Shown one piece after another: positions 14,757 through 23,627 of a DNA stretch of 38,215 nt. Location: the IMG/VR virus record IMGVR_UViG_3300047673_000284, positions 1 to 38,215 of that record; one strand, written 5' to 3'. A model generated the notes under the pieces. The model was given only the letters and a program-made list of their open reading frames with translations, had not been told where the DNA came from and did not search any database. The DNA is from a virus. Numbering within the stretch: the first letter of the stretch is position 1; every line of letters begins with the position of its first letter. The position numbers and the translations under genes were made by a program.

Positions 14757-17700
14757 CAGCCCACCCCCACCCGCATGCGCACGTCCGCTTGCCGGCCCTC
14801 AGCAGCTAAGCCGGCCTGCACCCCGCGCGTGATGTCGGCGACGGTCAGGCTCGACCCGCGCGCGTCGACATTGATGATCGTCTGCGATGCGACCCCGCCC
14901 GCGCCGCCCCTCCCGCCCAGCTGCATCAGGCTGGGCATCGCGCTCCGGATGGCCGCCGTCGGCGTGACATAGCTATTGGTCTGCGGGGTCACGATCTCCG
15001 GCCCTCTTTCCCCCACCAGGTAACTGTCCATCGCCTGCATCGACCCGCCCGCCGCCTTGCCGCCCCCGTCGCCGCCTCCGCTGTCGCCGCCCTGTTCGCC
15101 ATGCCGCTGATCTTTGTAGCCTTTTTCTTGGTAGGTCGTCGTCACCGTGGTGTTAATCTCTTTGGGGATGTTCTCCAGGCTCTGGATATAGTTGTCGGCG
15201 TCGGTTTTGCCCTGCACAAAGTTGTTGGTCTGCTTCGCCACATATTCTTTGGCATAGTCGTCCATCGCCTTCTGGGTGTCTTTGGCCGACTGCTGCTCGT
15301 CGCGCAGCTTGCCGATCAGGCCGTCGATCGAGCCGCCCGAGTCCTTGGCGCTGTCGTCGATGTGCTGCGCCATCCGCAGGAAGGTGGTCGCGGTCGAAGA
15401 CTCTTGGAGCCCGTACTCTTTTTCCAGCGCGGCGGTGATCTCGGCCGCCTTGTCTTTGCTGATATTCCCCAGCTGGGCCTGGGCCACCGTGTAGTCGATC
15501 AGCATCTGGCCCAAATGCTGGGTCTGCGCCGACTGCTGGCGCGCGTAGGACTGCGCCGCCGCGCCCTCCTGGTCAGCGTAGGACTGATTCACCTGCGCGA
15601 TCTGGTCGTCGATGCCCTTTTTCTGCTCTTTGGTGGTCGCGTCCTGCTTTTTGGCCTCCAGGTCGGCGATCTTCTGCGCGTGGTCGCTCGCGCGCTGCTC
15701 GACCGACGACGAAAACTCGCTGTAGCTGGTCGCGTACTTCTGCACCGCGTCCTGGCCGTCCTGGAAGGTCTTCTCGATCTTCTTGCCCAGGTCTTCGATG
15801 TCTTTGGCGGTCAGCGCGGTCTGCGTGCTGAGTCCACTCTCGGCGCTCTGGAGGTTCGCGGCCTGGTTGGTCGCGGTCATGGTGTGCGCGGTCTGCTCGA
15901 TGAGCGCCTGCGACACCTGGTTGTAGGCGGCGGTCACCTGCACCAGGCCGTCGCGGTGGGATTGGATGGTTTTGAGCTCCGCGTTGTACTGGTCTTCCGA
16001 GAGCATCCCGGCCGCCATACGCTTGCCCAGGCTCTCGACCTCGCCCTGGATCTGGTCGCGCAGCACCTGGATGGTCGCGGCGTAGGGCTCAAGCGCTTTT
16101 TTCGCCTCGCCGGTCTGGGTGGCGTAGTCCTCGATCGCGAGCGTTGAGGCCTCCCACCAGGGCTTGGCGTTCAGCAGCTCCTGGGTCGCGGTCTGCACCT
16201 TGCCGATGAAGTCGTTATAGGCCAGCACGACCCCGCCGACCGCGACCGCGATCAGGGCGTAGGGCGCGAGTGCTGCCATGATCGCCGCGGCGTTGGCGTA
16301 GAACGCGGCCGCCTGGGCGGCCAGAGCCGGGATGCTTTCAATGATCGCCGGGATCGCGCTCGCGGTCTGGACAAGCGCGTAGGCGACCAGCGCCGCGGTC
16401 ACGCCGGTGAGGGCTGGGATGGCGAGGGTCTGGGCGGTTCCGGCGAACTTTGCCAGGAAGGTCTCGCCCTTCATCGTTGCGTCGGCGTAGTCGGTGATCG
16501 CGTTGATGCCCGTGGCCAGCACGTTGACCAGCTTGGTCAAGACAGGCAGCATGGCCGTGCCGACCGTGATCTGAAAGGCCTCGACGCTGCCCATCATATT
16601 GTCGACCGCGACGTTAAAGCCCTGCTGCTTCTTGGCGGCCTGCACCGCGGCCGATCCCGCTTTGGCCATCTCCTCGGCCATGTGCTGATAGCCCTCGGCC
16701 CCGGCGTCGGCCAGCATGCCGGCGGTGCGAATCGCGTCACTGCCAAAGGCGGCATTCAAGGCGGCGCTCTTCTGGGCCGCGCTCATGCCTTTCAGGCTGT
16801 CTTGGAGCAGCTGGGCGGCCTTGTCCATCCCGATGAACGCGCCCTGGGCGTCGTAGAACTTGGACGTGCCCTCGGCGGTCAAGAGATTCAGATTCTTGAA
16901 GGCCGCGGCCTGGCTGTCGGTGGTCGGTTGCAACCGGGTGAGGAAGGTCTTGAAGCTGGTGCCCGCGTCGGCCGCGCTGGAGAAGCCTGACGAAATCAGC
17001 GCCATCGATGTCACGGTCTCGCGAAACGACAGCCCGGCGATGTCGGCCGACTTGCCGCTGTTCGCGAGCCCCAGCGCCAGATCGTCCACGTCCACGGTCG
17101 AGGCGTTCGCGGCCTGACTGAGCAGATTGACCGAGTCTTTGAGGAAGGCGGCCTTTTCGGTCGCGCTGGCCGACTGGTCGACCCACACACCCAGCTGCTT
17201 ACTGGCAATCTCGGCCGCCTGCGCGATCGACACCTCGCCGGCCGCCGCCAGGTTCAGCACGTCGCGCAGGCCGCCGGCGGCGATGGTGGCGGGATCGATC
17301 CCGCCCTTGGCCATCTCGATCGCGGCCTGTTGGACTTCGGCGGTCGAGACCGGCAACTCACGCCCGAGCGAAATGAACAGATCCTTGAACTGCTCCAGCG
17401 ACTGGCCGCTTTCGTTCAGTGACGAGCCGGTGACCGAGGCGAAGCGGTTCATGCCGGACTCGAAATCGCCACTCACGTTGATGGTGTCGCCGACGAACTT
17501 CAGAATAGCCCGTCCGGCCTGCTCGGCGGCGTTGGTCAGCAGCACGCCGACTTGCCGCGCCGCGCCGACCGCGACTTGTTGTAAGCCGCTCAGCCCTTTG
17601 GCGCCATCTGCGGCATCATCACCAAGCTGATCGAGCGCTTTACCGGCCCCACTGGCGCTATCGTCCATGTGGTTAATCGCAGCCACCGCAGGCGCGGCGG

Positions 17701-17803
17701 CGCTGGCCAGCTTGGTCTCAGCCGCCGCAACTTGCCCCAGCGTATTGAGATAGGCGTCAGCGCCCTGCGCGACGAGATCGATTCCGACCTGTTCCAGAGC
17801 CAT
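14756..17803 (-). CDS. Tail tape measure protein
   Basis: The tape measure sets tail length and is expelled during DNA injection. At 1015 residues, by the usual rule of about 1.5 angstrom per residue, it implies a tail near 150 nm (a family-based estimate). Residues about 100-400 match the TP901-type core, with VTGSSLNESG, PVSTAEVQQAAIEMAKGGID and an AANASTVDVDDL segment. A hydrophobic cluster at about 450-535 contains several membrane-like stretches. A long coiled coil with many Gln/Lys repeats covers about 560-870. The C-terminus has the frequent SYLVGERGPEIVTP motif. It overlaps the chaperone frame upstream, as in most siphophages. No peptidase or lysozyme domain was seen. Confidence 0.92.
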   Translation of the reverse strand: MALEQVGIDLVAQGADAYLNTLGQVAAAETKLASAAAPAVAAINHMDDSASGAGKALDQLGDDAADGAKGLSGLQQVAVGAARQVGVLLTNAAEQAGRAILKFVGDTINVSGDFESGMNRFASVTGSSLNESGQSLEQFKDLFISLGRELPVSTAEVQQAAIEMAKGGIDPATIAAGGLRDVLNLAAAGEVSIAQAAEIASKQLGVWVDQSASATEKAAFLKDSVNLLSQAANASTVDVDDLALGLANSGKSADIAGLSFRETVTSMALISSGFSSAADAGTSFKTFLTRLQPTTDSQAAAFKNLNLLTAEGTSKFYDAQGAFIGMDKAAQLLQDSLKGMSAAQKSAALNAAFGSDAIRTAGMLADAGAEGYQHMAEEMAKAGSAAVQAAKKQQGFNVAVDNMMGSVEAFQITVGTAMLPVLTKLVNVLATGINAITDYADATMKGETFLAKFAGTAQTLAIPALTGVTAALVAYALVQTASAIPAIIESIPALAAQAAAFYANAAAIMAALAPYALIAVAVGGVVLAYNDFIGKVQTATQELLNAKPWWEASTLAIEDYATQTGEAKKALEPYAATIQVLRDQIQGEVESLGKRMAAGMLSEDQYNAELKTIQSHRDGLVQVTAAYNQVSQALIEQTAHTMTATNQAANLQSAESGLSTQTALTAKDIEDLGKKIEKTFQDGQDAVQKYATSYSEFSSSVEQRASDHAQKIADLEAKKQDATTKEQKKGIDDQIAQVNQSYADQEGAAAQSYARQQSAQTQHLGQMLIDYTVAQAQLGNISKDKAAEITAALEKEYGLQESSTATTFLRMAQHIDDSAKDSGGSIDGLIGKLRDEQQSAKDTQKAMDDYAKEYVAKQTNNFVQGKTDADNYIQSLENIPKEINTTVTTTYQEKGYKDQRHGEQGGDSGGGDGGGKAAGGSMQAMDSYLVGERGPEIVTPQTNSYVTPTAAIRSAMPSLMQLGGRGGAGGVASQTIINVDARGSSLTVADITRGVQAGLAAEGRQADVRMRVGVG

Positions 17804-17978
17804 GGTGAGCCTTCAAACTTTGCGCGTAGTGATCGACCGCAGCAAAGCGCATCTCGATCCGGTACTCCGCCACGATCAGGGCCTGGCTGTCGCTATCCAG
17901 CGGGTCAAACTGTTCCCATGTGTACCCGCGCCAGCGCGCCGCCCGCAGCAGCTCGTAGTCAGCGCTAAAGCCCATCAC
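17757..17978 (-). CDS. Second tail assembly chaperone frame, probably made by frameshift
   Basis: The ORF codes for a compact helical peptide (LLRAARWRGYTWEQFDPL). It lies between the first chaperone gene and the tape measure and overlaps the tape-measure start by 47 bases. Siphophages usually produce a second, longer chaperone by ribosomal frameshifting at the end of the first. This frame stays open upstream to 18098, inside the first gene, encoding PTYQGKPLFSPSLDPPAG before the apparent Met, so a +1 or -2 shift could fuse the two. A GGGG run at 18018-18021 is a candidate slip site. Independent initiation at GTG 17978 is possible but has no clear binding site. Confidence 0.6.
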   Translation of the reverse strand: MMGFSADYELLRAARWRGYTWEQFDPLDSDSQALIVAEYRIEMRFAAVDHYAQSLKAHHGSGTGRNRSRRAGR

Positions 17979-17991
17979 GCCCGCTGGCGGG

Positions 17992-18555
17992 TCAAGCGAT
18001 GGGCTGAAGAGCGGCTTCCCCTGGTAGGTCGGCTGGAAAGGCGGCGATATGCGCTTGGATCGCCGCCTCCTGCGGAGAAGAGCGTTCGAAGATCGCTTTC
18101 AGCAGATCCGTCCAGTCGTCGTCGCTCCCGACGCACACGAACGCGACATACACGTAGTGGTCATCAAAGGCGCTCAGATCCACGCCCTCAAGCGCCATAT
18201 CCGCGCGCACCGCCGCCACCGCTGCGGCGTCGACCGCGCACACCACGCCGCGTCGGATGGCCAGCCGCTTCAGGCGCAGGCCGGTCTCCTCGTTGACCTT
18301 TTCATTCCAGGCCCGCCGCAAGTCCTGATAGATCGGGTGCGCAGGATTCGGGATGGTCACACTACCATCGCCATAGTCGACCGTCGAGGTCGGCGGCTGC
18401 GGCTCCGCAAACCCCGCCGCCTGCGTGACCTGGCGGCGGGTCTCGGCGCGCAACAGGCTACTGACCTTCCGAATCTGCACGCTGCGCCCGGTGTCCTGAA
18501 AGGTGTGGTCATACAGCGTCTCGGGCGGCGGCGTGCGGCCGTTCTTTTGCGACAT
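17992..18555 (-). CDS. Tail assembly chaperone, first frame
   Basis: The 187-residue protein is helical, with a short beta N-terminus (TFQDTGRSVQIRKVSSLLRAE) and an AWNEKVNEETGLRLKRLAI segment. It lies between the tube protein and the tape measure, the standard place of the chaperone that coats the tape measure during tail assembly (lambda gpG-like role). GGGAG lies six bases before the ATG. Chaperones are poorly conserved, so the call rests on position, size and the overlapping second frame. Confidence 0.75.
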   Translation of the reverse strand: MSQKNGRTPPPETLYDHTFQDTGRSVQIRKVSSLLRAETRRQVTQAAGFAEPQPPTSTVDYGDGSVTIPNPAHPIYQDLRRAWNEKVNEETGLRLKRLAIRRGVVCAVDAAAVAAVRADMALEGVDLSAFDDHYVYVAFVCVGSDDDWTDLLKAIFERSSPQEAAIQAHIAAFPADLPGEAALQPIA

Positions 18556-18565
18556 CGATGCTCCC

Positions 18566-20116
18566 TTACAGGATCGGCGCCTGCCCGATCAGGATAATGC
18601 CGTCGACCAGACCGCCGCCCAGCCCCGAGATCGCGATGTTGTTGGCGGCGACCATCACATCCGGCACGCGCGGCACGGCCAGCCGATTGGCGCGCCCGAA
18701 GGTCGGCAAATTGCCCGGCAACCTACTGGTGTTGTTCTCGCCCCACAGCGCGCCGCCCATCACCGTCGCAAACAGCGCGGCGGTGGGCCCGGTGCGCGTC
18801 GCGGCGATATAGCCCGCCTCTGCGGTCGGCCAGACAATATCCTGGATCGCCGTCAGCGCCGCGCCCGGCAGTACCTGTTGCGTCCAGCTGGCGCCGCCGT
18901 CGAGCGTGTACCAGACCTTGCCGCTGGTGTCGAGCGTGCCCACCCAGTATTCGAGCACGGTCTTGACCGCCACCGCGCTGTGCGCGCCGGTCACGCCCGC
19001 CGCCGTCGCCGCCCAGCTCACGCCGCGATTGGTCGACTTGATGATCGTGTTACTCGCGCCCACCGCCAGCAGCACGCCCGCGCCGCCGTGGATGCGATTG
19101 AGGTTGTTCGAGGTCGTGCCGGCCGCCGACAACACGCTGACGCCCGACAGGATATCGGTTGACAGATAGATGTAGCCGCCATCGGCCACGAAGTAGACCC
19201 GCGTGGGGCTTTCCACGAACATATCGTTCGGCGTTTTGGCAGCCACGAAGCCGCTTGATACCTTTGTCCACGTCCCCGGCACGCCGGTCATCTGATTGAT
19301 CTGACTGACGTAGTAGGCGTTTTCGGTCTTCGAGACCACCACCAGATACTGACCGACGATGTCGATCGCGGTGACGAGACTGCCGATCGCCAGCCCGGTG
19401 ATCGCGCTGGCGGCCCAGGTGCGCCCGCCGTTGGTGGTGTACTCGACCACGCCGTTGACCGCGCTCGACCCGCCGGCGGTCTGCTGCAATTGATAAATCC
19501 ACTGCGTGCCGTCGTTGCCGGGGCCGCAGTCCGAGCACTGCGCAAAGCCGCCGTACACGCCGTCGACCACCTCGGTGGTCACCTCCACCGACGCGACTTC
19601 GCCGATCGGGATGCCGCCGACACTGTACACATCGCCCAGCCACGAGAATTGCACCGCCGCCGTCGACTCGTCACTGCCGTCGAACGGCGTGCGCCCGGCA
19701 TAGGTCTTGTCGCTCGACAGACCGCGCGACAGCACATTCATCGTCAGCCAGCCGTTGAGCGGATCGGCCGGGTCGTTGCACAGCCCCTCCGACTCGTAGA
19801 TATTGATCGGGCAGTTGAGCCGGAACTTGTACCACGGGATGCCGCCGAATTTCTGCTTGAAGGTGATCTCGGCGCTCGGAATGTCCGGCGCGTCGATCGT
19901 GATGCCGGTCTGCTTGAACAGCCCGCGCACCTGCGGGTCGTTGACGTTGATCGCGTTGATACCGCCACGATCGGGCCGCGAGATGTCACCGACCATCAGA
20001 TACTGCTCGTCCATGCCCGCAAACCGATACGGATTATTCGGAGCCGGGCCGCCGCGCTGGGTGAAGGCGCGAATAAAGTTCTGGGTTAGATTTTCGTTCG
20101 TCTGCGTAACTGGCAT
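18566..20116 (-). CDS. Probable tail tube protein carrying an Asp-box beta-propeller
   Basis: Residues about 1-180 have features of tail-tube proteins (EITFKQKFGGIPWYKFRLNC and GEVASVEVTTEV). The middle (about 185-470) holds repeated Asp-box motifs, TTNGGRTW at 227-234, STNRGVSW at 361-368 and TLDGGASW at 404-411. These mark BNR/Ycf48/sortilin-type propellers, which fold as six- or seven-bladed discs. The C-terminal 45 residues (AISGLGGGLVDGIILIG) return to a different composition. The gene lies directly before the chaperones, where the major tail protein is normally encoded. A propeller could decorate the tail surface and bind host glycans or proteins. AAAGGAG is placed before the ATG. No sialidase catalytic residues are seen. 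Confidence 0.65.
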   Translation of the reverse strand: MPVTQTNENLTQNFIRAFTQRGGPAPNNPYRFAGMDEQYLMVGDISRPDRGGINAINVNDPQVRGLFKQTGITIDAPDIPSAEITFKQKFGGIPWYKFRLNCPINIYESEGLCNDPADPLNGWLTMNVLSRGLSSDKTYAGRTPFDGSDESTAAVQFSWLGDVYSVGGIPIGEVASVEVTTEVVDGVYGGFAQCSDCGPGNDGTQWIYQLQQTAGGSSAVNGVVEYTTNGGRTWAASAITGLAIGSLVTAIDIVGQYLVVVSKTENAYYVSQINQMTGVPGTWTKVSSGFVAAKTPNDMFVESPTRVYFVADGGYIYLSTDILSGVSVLSAAGTTSNNLNRIHGGAGVLLAVGASNTIIKSTNRGVSWAATAAGVTGAHSAVAVKTVLEYWVGTLDTSGKVWYTLDGGASWTQQVLPGAALTAIQDIVWPTAEAGYIAATRTGPTAALFATVMGGALWGENNTSRLPGNLPTFGRANRLAVPRVPDVMVAANNIAISGLGGGLVDGIILIGQAPIL

Positions 20117-20128
20117 GTGCGTGCTCCT

Positions 20129-21406
20129 TTAGGCGATGAAGCCCCGACGTAAAATGTTGTCACTCGACATCTTCCAGGCCTGGATATGCCCCAGGCGCGT
20201 GCCGAACGGATTATCGAGATCCCGCTGGCTGCGCTGGTAGCGCTCGGTCTCGGTGGCCTGTAAGGCCATGTCCATCTGTAAATCGTGCAGTCGCTCATTG
20301 GTTTCGCGACACGCGACGATCCGGCGCTTGACCTCCGCTGCGGCCAGCATGGTCACGACCTGTTGCCACTTCTTCGCCATCACGCCGCGCTCTAAGGGGT
20401 AGCCGGCCAGATAGCGCAGGACGACCCGATCCGGCTCGGCGTAGCAGTTGCACGCGCTCATGCCCGACCAGAAGCCGGTGCTGGCGTTGTAGGCCGCTGC
20501 GGCCGGTGTGATCAAGCCCAGCGTGCGGTCGCGAATGCCGGCCCGCGCGATCACCTCCGCGAATGTGCCGGGGTCGGTCGCGCCGTTCAGCGGCCCCACG
20601 CAAAAGCCCGCGCCCCAGCCGCCGCAGTCGCTGCTCTCGTACTGCAAGGTGGCCTGGCAATCCGTCGTCGTCAGCCCGTCGCCGTTCGTGGTGCGCTGGT
20701 ACACGTCCAGGCTGGTCACGAAGTTGGTTGTGCCGAGTGGCGTTAAGGCGTTCAGGATCGGGCTCTCGTAGAGGACGGGACGGACCACGAGCCACCGGCG
20801 GCCGATGATCGTGACGTTGCCGCCGGCGATCGCCACCTGGATCGGCTCGATCCGCCAGCGATCGAACGTGCGCGTGTCGTCGAAGCGATCGGCCGCGCTG
20901 AAATAGACCGCGATCTGACTGATGTCGGTCACACTCGTCGGCAGCGTGATCGTAAAGGTGTCGTCCATGCCGCTGTTGAACTCGTCGCTGTAGACCAGCG
21001 TCCCGCCGCCCACCGTCGCGCTGCCGATCAGGGTGAGCTGCTCGACCCCCATCGCCTGGATGTGAAATTCGGGCGCCATGACCGCCACCCGCCGCCCGGT
21101 CGCGTCCACATCGCGGTAGCGCACCATGGACGCATCGTTAAAACGCGGCCATTCAAGCGGATCGGTCTCGACATACTGCGGCGCGACGCGGTAGCCCAGG
21201 TAGTCCAGGAGCATCTGCTCGGCGCGCTCGATCGCGCGCCTAAGATCGTCCCGCCCCGCCGTATCACTGCCCTGCCAGCTATACTCTCTGAGCAGCCCCG
21301 AGCACTTGGACTGGTCGACGATCGGGCCGCCGGCACAGCCCCAAAACAACCAGGGGTTGAGCCCGATCTCTTGTCTCCAAATGTCTAAAGGCAATAAATT
21401 GCTCAT
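20129..21406 (-). CDS. Head-tail connector-like structural protein
   Basis: A helical stretch near residues 50-75 (DDLRRAIERAEQMLLDYLGY) resembles the start of gp6/YqbG-type head-tail connectors. A large beta-rich middle contains Cys pairs (DCQATL, SACNCYAEP). The C-terminus is helical and charged (ETERYQRSQRDLDNPFGTRLGH). The size of 425 residues is large for a connector, suggesting an inserted domain. The gene stands between the LamG/head-side genes and the tube protein, consistent with a neck or connector role. It is coupled by ATGA to a tiny upstream peptide gene. Confidence 0.55.
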   Translation of the reverse strand: MSNLLPLDIWRQEIGLNPWLFWGCAGGPIVDQSKCSGLLREYSWQGSDTAGRDDLRRAIERAEQMLLDYLGYRVAPQYVETDPLEWPRFNDASMVRYRDVDATGRRVAVMAPEFHIQAMGVEQLTLIGSATVGGGTLVYSDEFNSGMDDTFTITLPTSVTDISQIAVYFSAADRFDDTRTFDRWRIEPIQVAIAGGNVTIIGRRWLVVRPVLYESPILNALTPLGTTNFVTSLDVYQRTTNGDGLTTTDCQATLQYESSDCGGWGAGFCVGPLNGATDPGTFAEVIARAGIRDRTLGLITPAAAAYNASTGFWSGMSACNCYAEPDRVVLRYLAGYPLERGVMAKKWQQVVTMLAAAEVKRRIVACRETNERLHDLQMDMALQATETERYQRSQRDLDNPFGTRLGHIQAWKMSSDNILRRGFIA

Positions 21407-21489
21407 AGCGATCTCAATAGCAGCCAGAACACCAGCCCGGCCAGCGCGAACGCGGCCAGCGCGAGCAGCAGCGGCGTGCGGTCATTCAT
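21403..21489 (-). CDS. Tiny membrane peptide (28 aa)
   Basis: The peptide begins MNDRT and continues as one hydrophobic helix, LLLALAAFALAGLVFWLLL, ending RSL. It fits a single membrane span. Its ATG overlaps the stop of the gene at 21486 and its stop overlaps the start of the connector gene, both as ATGA. This double overlap argues for translation despite the size. It may be a lysis peptide, a small envelope protein or just a translational coupler. No homologue was recognised. Confidence 0.6.
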   Translation of the reverse strand: MNDRTPLLLALAAFALAGLVFWLLLRSL

Positions 21490-21917
21490 ACATCCCCCCA
21501 CGCTAGAGCGTTGAGCTTCAAATAGGCCAGCGCTTCGATGTTACTCTGCCGAATAGGCGAGCGCGTCCCGGCGAACTGGATGAAGCGCATCTTGTCCACG
21601 CCAGAGGCGGCAATCGTGACGATCGCGCTGGGAACGGAGCTATAGGTCACGCCGGCCGTCGCTGATGTGACGGTTGCGATCGGAACCTGCAGCGCGGTCG
21701 CGATCAGCCCCCTTAGGCCGGCCATGGTCATGTCGGCGTCGTTGAACAGCGAGCGCATCAGCACCGCATCGCCATCGAGCCTGGTTCGCCAGTGCATGAG
21801 CTCAGCCGGCTGCGGATGACTGAGCGGCCCGATCACGCGCAACGTCTCACGAAACGCATCTTTCTGCGCCTGGGTCAAGCTGATGTTTTCCGCGCCTAAA
21901 TATAAAGAAACGGTCAT
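21486..21917 (-). CDS. Structural protein of unknown role (143 aa)
   Basis: The protein starts MTVSLYLGAENISLTQAQ and includes a helix (DAFRETLRVIGPL) and segments such as GDAVLMRSLFNDADM, then beta strands (VPIATVTSATAGVTYS). The N-terminus fits small phage tail or head-fibre subunits, but no family is named. ATG 21917 was chosen because it overlaps the LamG gene stop as ATGA. It is coupled on both sides. Confidence 0.65.
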   Translation of the reverse strand: MTVSLYLGAENISLTQAQKDAFRETLRVIGPLSHPQPAELMHWRTRLDGDAVLMRSLFNDADMTMAGLRGLIATALQVPIATVTSATAGVTYSSVPSAIVTIAASGVDKMRFIQFAGTRSPIRQSNIEALAYLKLNALAWGDV

Positions 21918-22849
21918 TGCGTTGCCGCCGCTAACATCTCGGTCGCCGAGAGCGTGCGATTGAACAGCGCGCCGTACCCAAGGATGCCATTCCAGACCTG
22001 TGCGGCGGCCGTCGATAGCGCGCCGATGATCGTCTGGGTGCTGCTCAGGCTGCCGGCGAATACGCCCAGGCCGGTTTGGGTTACGCCCGATTGCACGCCG
22101 GACACGTAAAATTTGACCGCATCGCCGGCCTTGTCCCATGTCAGACCGACGCAAAACGCGATCGACGGGCTGAAGCTGATCACGCCGGCCGTTTTGCTCA
22201 CGCCGCCGGCGACGTACAACCAGTCCACCTCGTTGTTCGCGATCGCCTTATTGATACCGATCCGGTTGTTCGCATCCACTTGCAACAGGATCATGCGGCG
22301 GCTAATGCCGTCCAGCCAGACGCTCGGCGCGCTGACCTTGCCCCAGATCACAAACGATCCTTGCGCGCCATTGAACGCCGCCGCCAGACTGGGGGTAAAG
22401 ATATTGTTAAAGCTCGTCGCGCCGTCGAAGCTGGGCGCCGTGCGCCCGTCGCCGATGCCCGGCTGCCCCAGCGTTACGCCAGTGTACGCGCCGTTCCGCC
22501 CGTTGCCGCTGCGGTCAAAGGCGACGCTGCCCGACGGCTCATCCATCGGCCAGTAGGCGATCGGGCCGAGCGCGGCGATCTTTGCGCCATACGCCGATCC
22601 GAGATAGCCGCTGACCACGCGCACTGGGATGGGCGGCCCTCCAAGGGTGAATCCGTTGCCGCGCGAGACCACGATCGGCACGGGCTCATTCCCCTGCGTC
22701 GGTCGGTTATCGAACACCTCGACCATCGGACGCGCCGGGCCGGCTTCGGTCGGGCGGCCATCGCTCACGACCGCCACGCGCAGCGCCGGGCCGCCGTCGG
22801 GCGGCTGGTTGGACGTAAGCACTGGAATCGCTGGCCCGGCCTGGGTCAT
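21914..22849 (-). CDS. LamG/concanavalin-like lectin protein with N-terminal repeats
   Basis: The N-terminal 95 residues consist of four or five repeats of about 18 residues built around GPAxPVxVVSxxxP (GPAIPV, GPALRVAVVSDGRPTEA, GPARPMVEVFDNRPTQG, NEPVPIVVSRG, GPPIPVRVVSG). Such repeats are seen in phage virion proteins. The rest is a LamG/concanavalin A-like domain beginning AYWPMDEPSGSVAFDRSGNG, with the typical FDGATSF and final GALFNRTLSATEM segments. These domains bind sugars, so host-surface attachment as a capsid or neck decoration is likely. ATG 22849 overlaps the DUF1360 stop as ATGA. It lies beside a sugar-making cassette. Confidence 0.8.
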   Translation of the reverse strand: MTQAGPAIPVLTSNQPPDGGPALRVAVVSDGRPTEAGPARPMVEVFDNRPTQGNEPVPIVVSRGNGFTLGGPPIPVRVVSGYLGSAYGAKIAALGPIAYWPMDEPSGSVAFDRSGNGRNGAYTGVTLGQPGIGDGRTAPSFDGATSFNNIFTPSLAAAFNGAQGSFVIWGKVSAPSVWLDGISRRMILLQVDANNRIGINKAIANNEVDWLYVAGGVSKTAGVISFSPSIAFCVGLTWDKAGDAVKFYVSGVQSGVTQTGLGVFAGSLSSTQTIIGALSTAAAQVWNGILGYGALFNRTLSATEMLAAATQ

Positions 22850-23115
22850 CGCTTGTGCTCCCACTTCCGAATGATCACGGTCACGCCCGACAGCGCCAGC
22901 CAGGTCAGCGGCCAATCGCCCTGATAGTCAATCCACAGCGCGAATGGCAGCGCGATCCACACGGACATACAGATGATGCACGCCAGCCCGCGCCCGATCC
23001 ATGTCTCCGGTTTAGGCAGATTGCGCAGCCAGGTAAACACGGAAAACGGCCCTTCCTCATCCGTCAGCATCCGCGACAGGCGATAGACCGCCAGGCTGGC
23101 CAGCACGAAGGTCAT
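22846..23115 (-). CDS. DUF1360-like small membrane protein
   Basis: Features of the DUF1360 family are present: a first hydrophobic helix followed by LAVYRLSRMLTDEEGPFSVF, a WIGRGLACIICMSVW segment with paired Cys, and a second or third membrane helix at the end. The family occurs in phages and Firmicutes without a known function. ATG 23115 was selected because it overlaps the gmhA-like stop as ATGA; the ATG at 23124 would add three residues. It sits between heptose enzymes and the LamG gene. Confidence 0.75.
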   Translation of the reverse strand: MTFVLASLAVYRLSRMLTDEEGPFSVFTWLRNLPKPETWIGRGLACIICMSVWIALPFALWIDYQGDWPLTWLALSGVTVIIRKWEHKR

Positions 23116-23627
23116 TGCCTGCATAGCGTCTCCGTCAGCCAGTGCCCGATCGCCACATGGCAGTCCTCGATGATACCGTAGTGCTCACTCGGAACCGAAA
23201 CGATCACATCCGGCTCGATATGCGGTCGATTCAGCGGGCCGCCATACAGCGCACTCGTGACCAGCCCGCACGGTATCCCCTTCGCCCTGGCTTCGCGCAG
23301 CGCGTAATAGATATTCGGGCTTGTGCCGCTACACGACAGGCAGATCAGCGCATCATCAGCTCGCACGAGTCGGTTCAGCTCCGCCCCGTAGACATTCGCA
23401 TAGTCGCTATCATTCGCCCACGCCGTCAGCACCGCCAGATTACTGCCGAGCGCCTGTACGCGCCTATTTGCCGCCTTGGATAGGTCGCAGACCCAGTGCT
23501 GCGCGGTACTCGCGCTGCCGCCGTTCCCCGCGAGCCAGAGCGTGCCCTGGCAGGCCTGCACGAAGGCGATCAGCGGCGCAATGTCGAGGCGCGCGAGCGC
23601 CTGGGTCAGCTCTTCGATATAGTTCAC
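23112..23627 (-). CDS. gmhA: Phosphoheptose isomerase, SIS-domain GmhA-like
   Basis: The expected reaction turns sedoheptulose 7-phosphate into D-glycero-D-manno-heptose 7-phosphate, the first step of nucleotide-heptose synthesis. The SIS fold shows AGNGGSAS at about 33-40 with a following AQHW, a second phosphate loop CSGTSPN, and the C-terminal HYGIIEDCHVAIGHWLTE region, whose His residues fit the zinc-binding part of the family. The length of 171 residues is slightly short of the bacterial enzyme (about 190). The start overlaps the kinase stop by ATGA, so the two enzymes are made together. It is unusual inside a phage structural operon. Confidence 0.88.
   Translation of the reverse strand: MNYIEELTQALARLDIAPLIAFVQACQGTLWLAGNGGSASTAQHWVCDLSKAANRRVQALGSNLAVLTAWANDSDYANVYGAELNRLVRADDALICLSCSGTSPNIYYALREARAKGIPCGLVTSALYGGPLNRPHIEPDVIVSVPSEHYGIIEDCHVAIGHWLTETLCRQ

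Noticed and set aside
14010-16147. Plus-strand frames opposite the tail genes
   Set aside because: Composition is Arg/Gly-rich or Leu/Val shadow of coiled-coil codons, with no start signals or domains.
19200-19480. Sialidase activity from Asp-box motifs
   Set aside because: Asp boxes alone mark propeller folds; the catalytic Arg triad, Tyr and Glu of sialidases are not recognisable.
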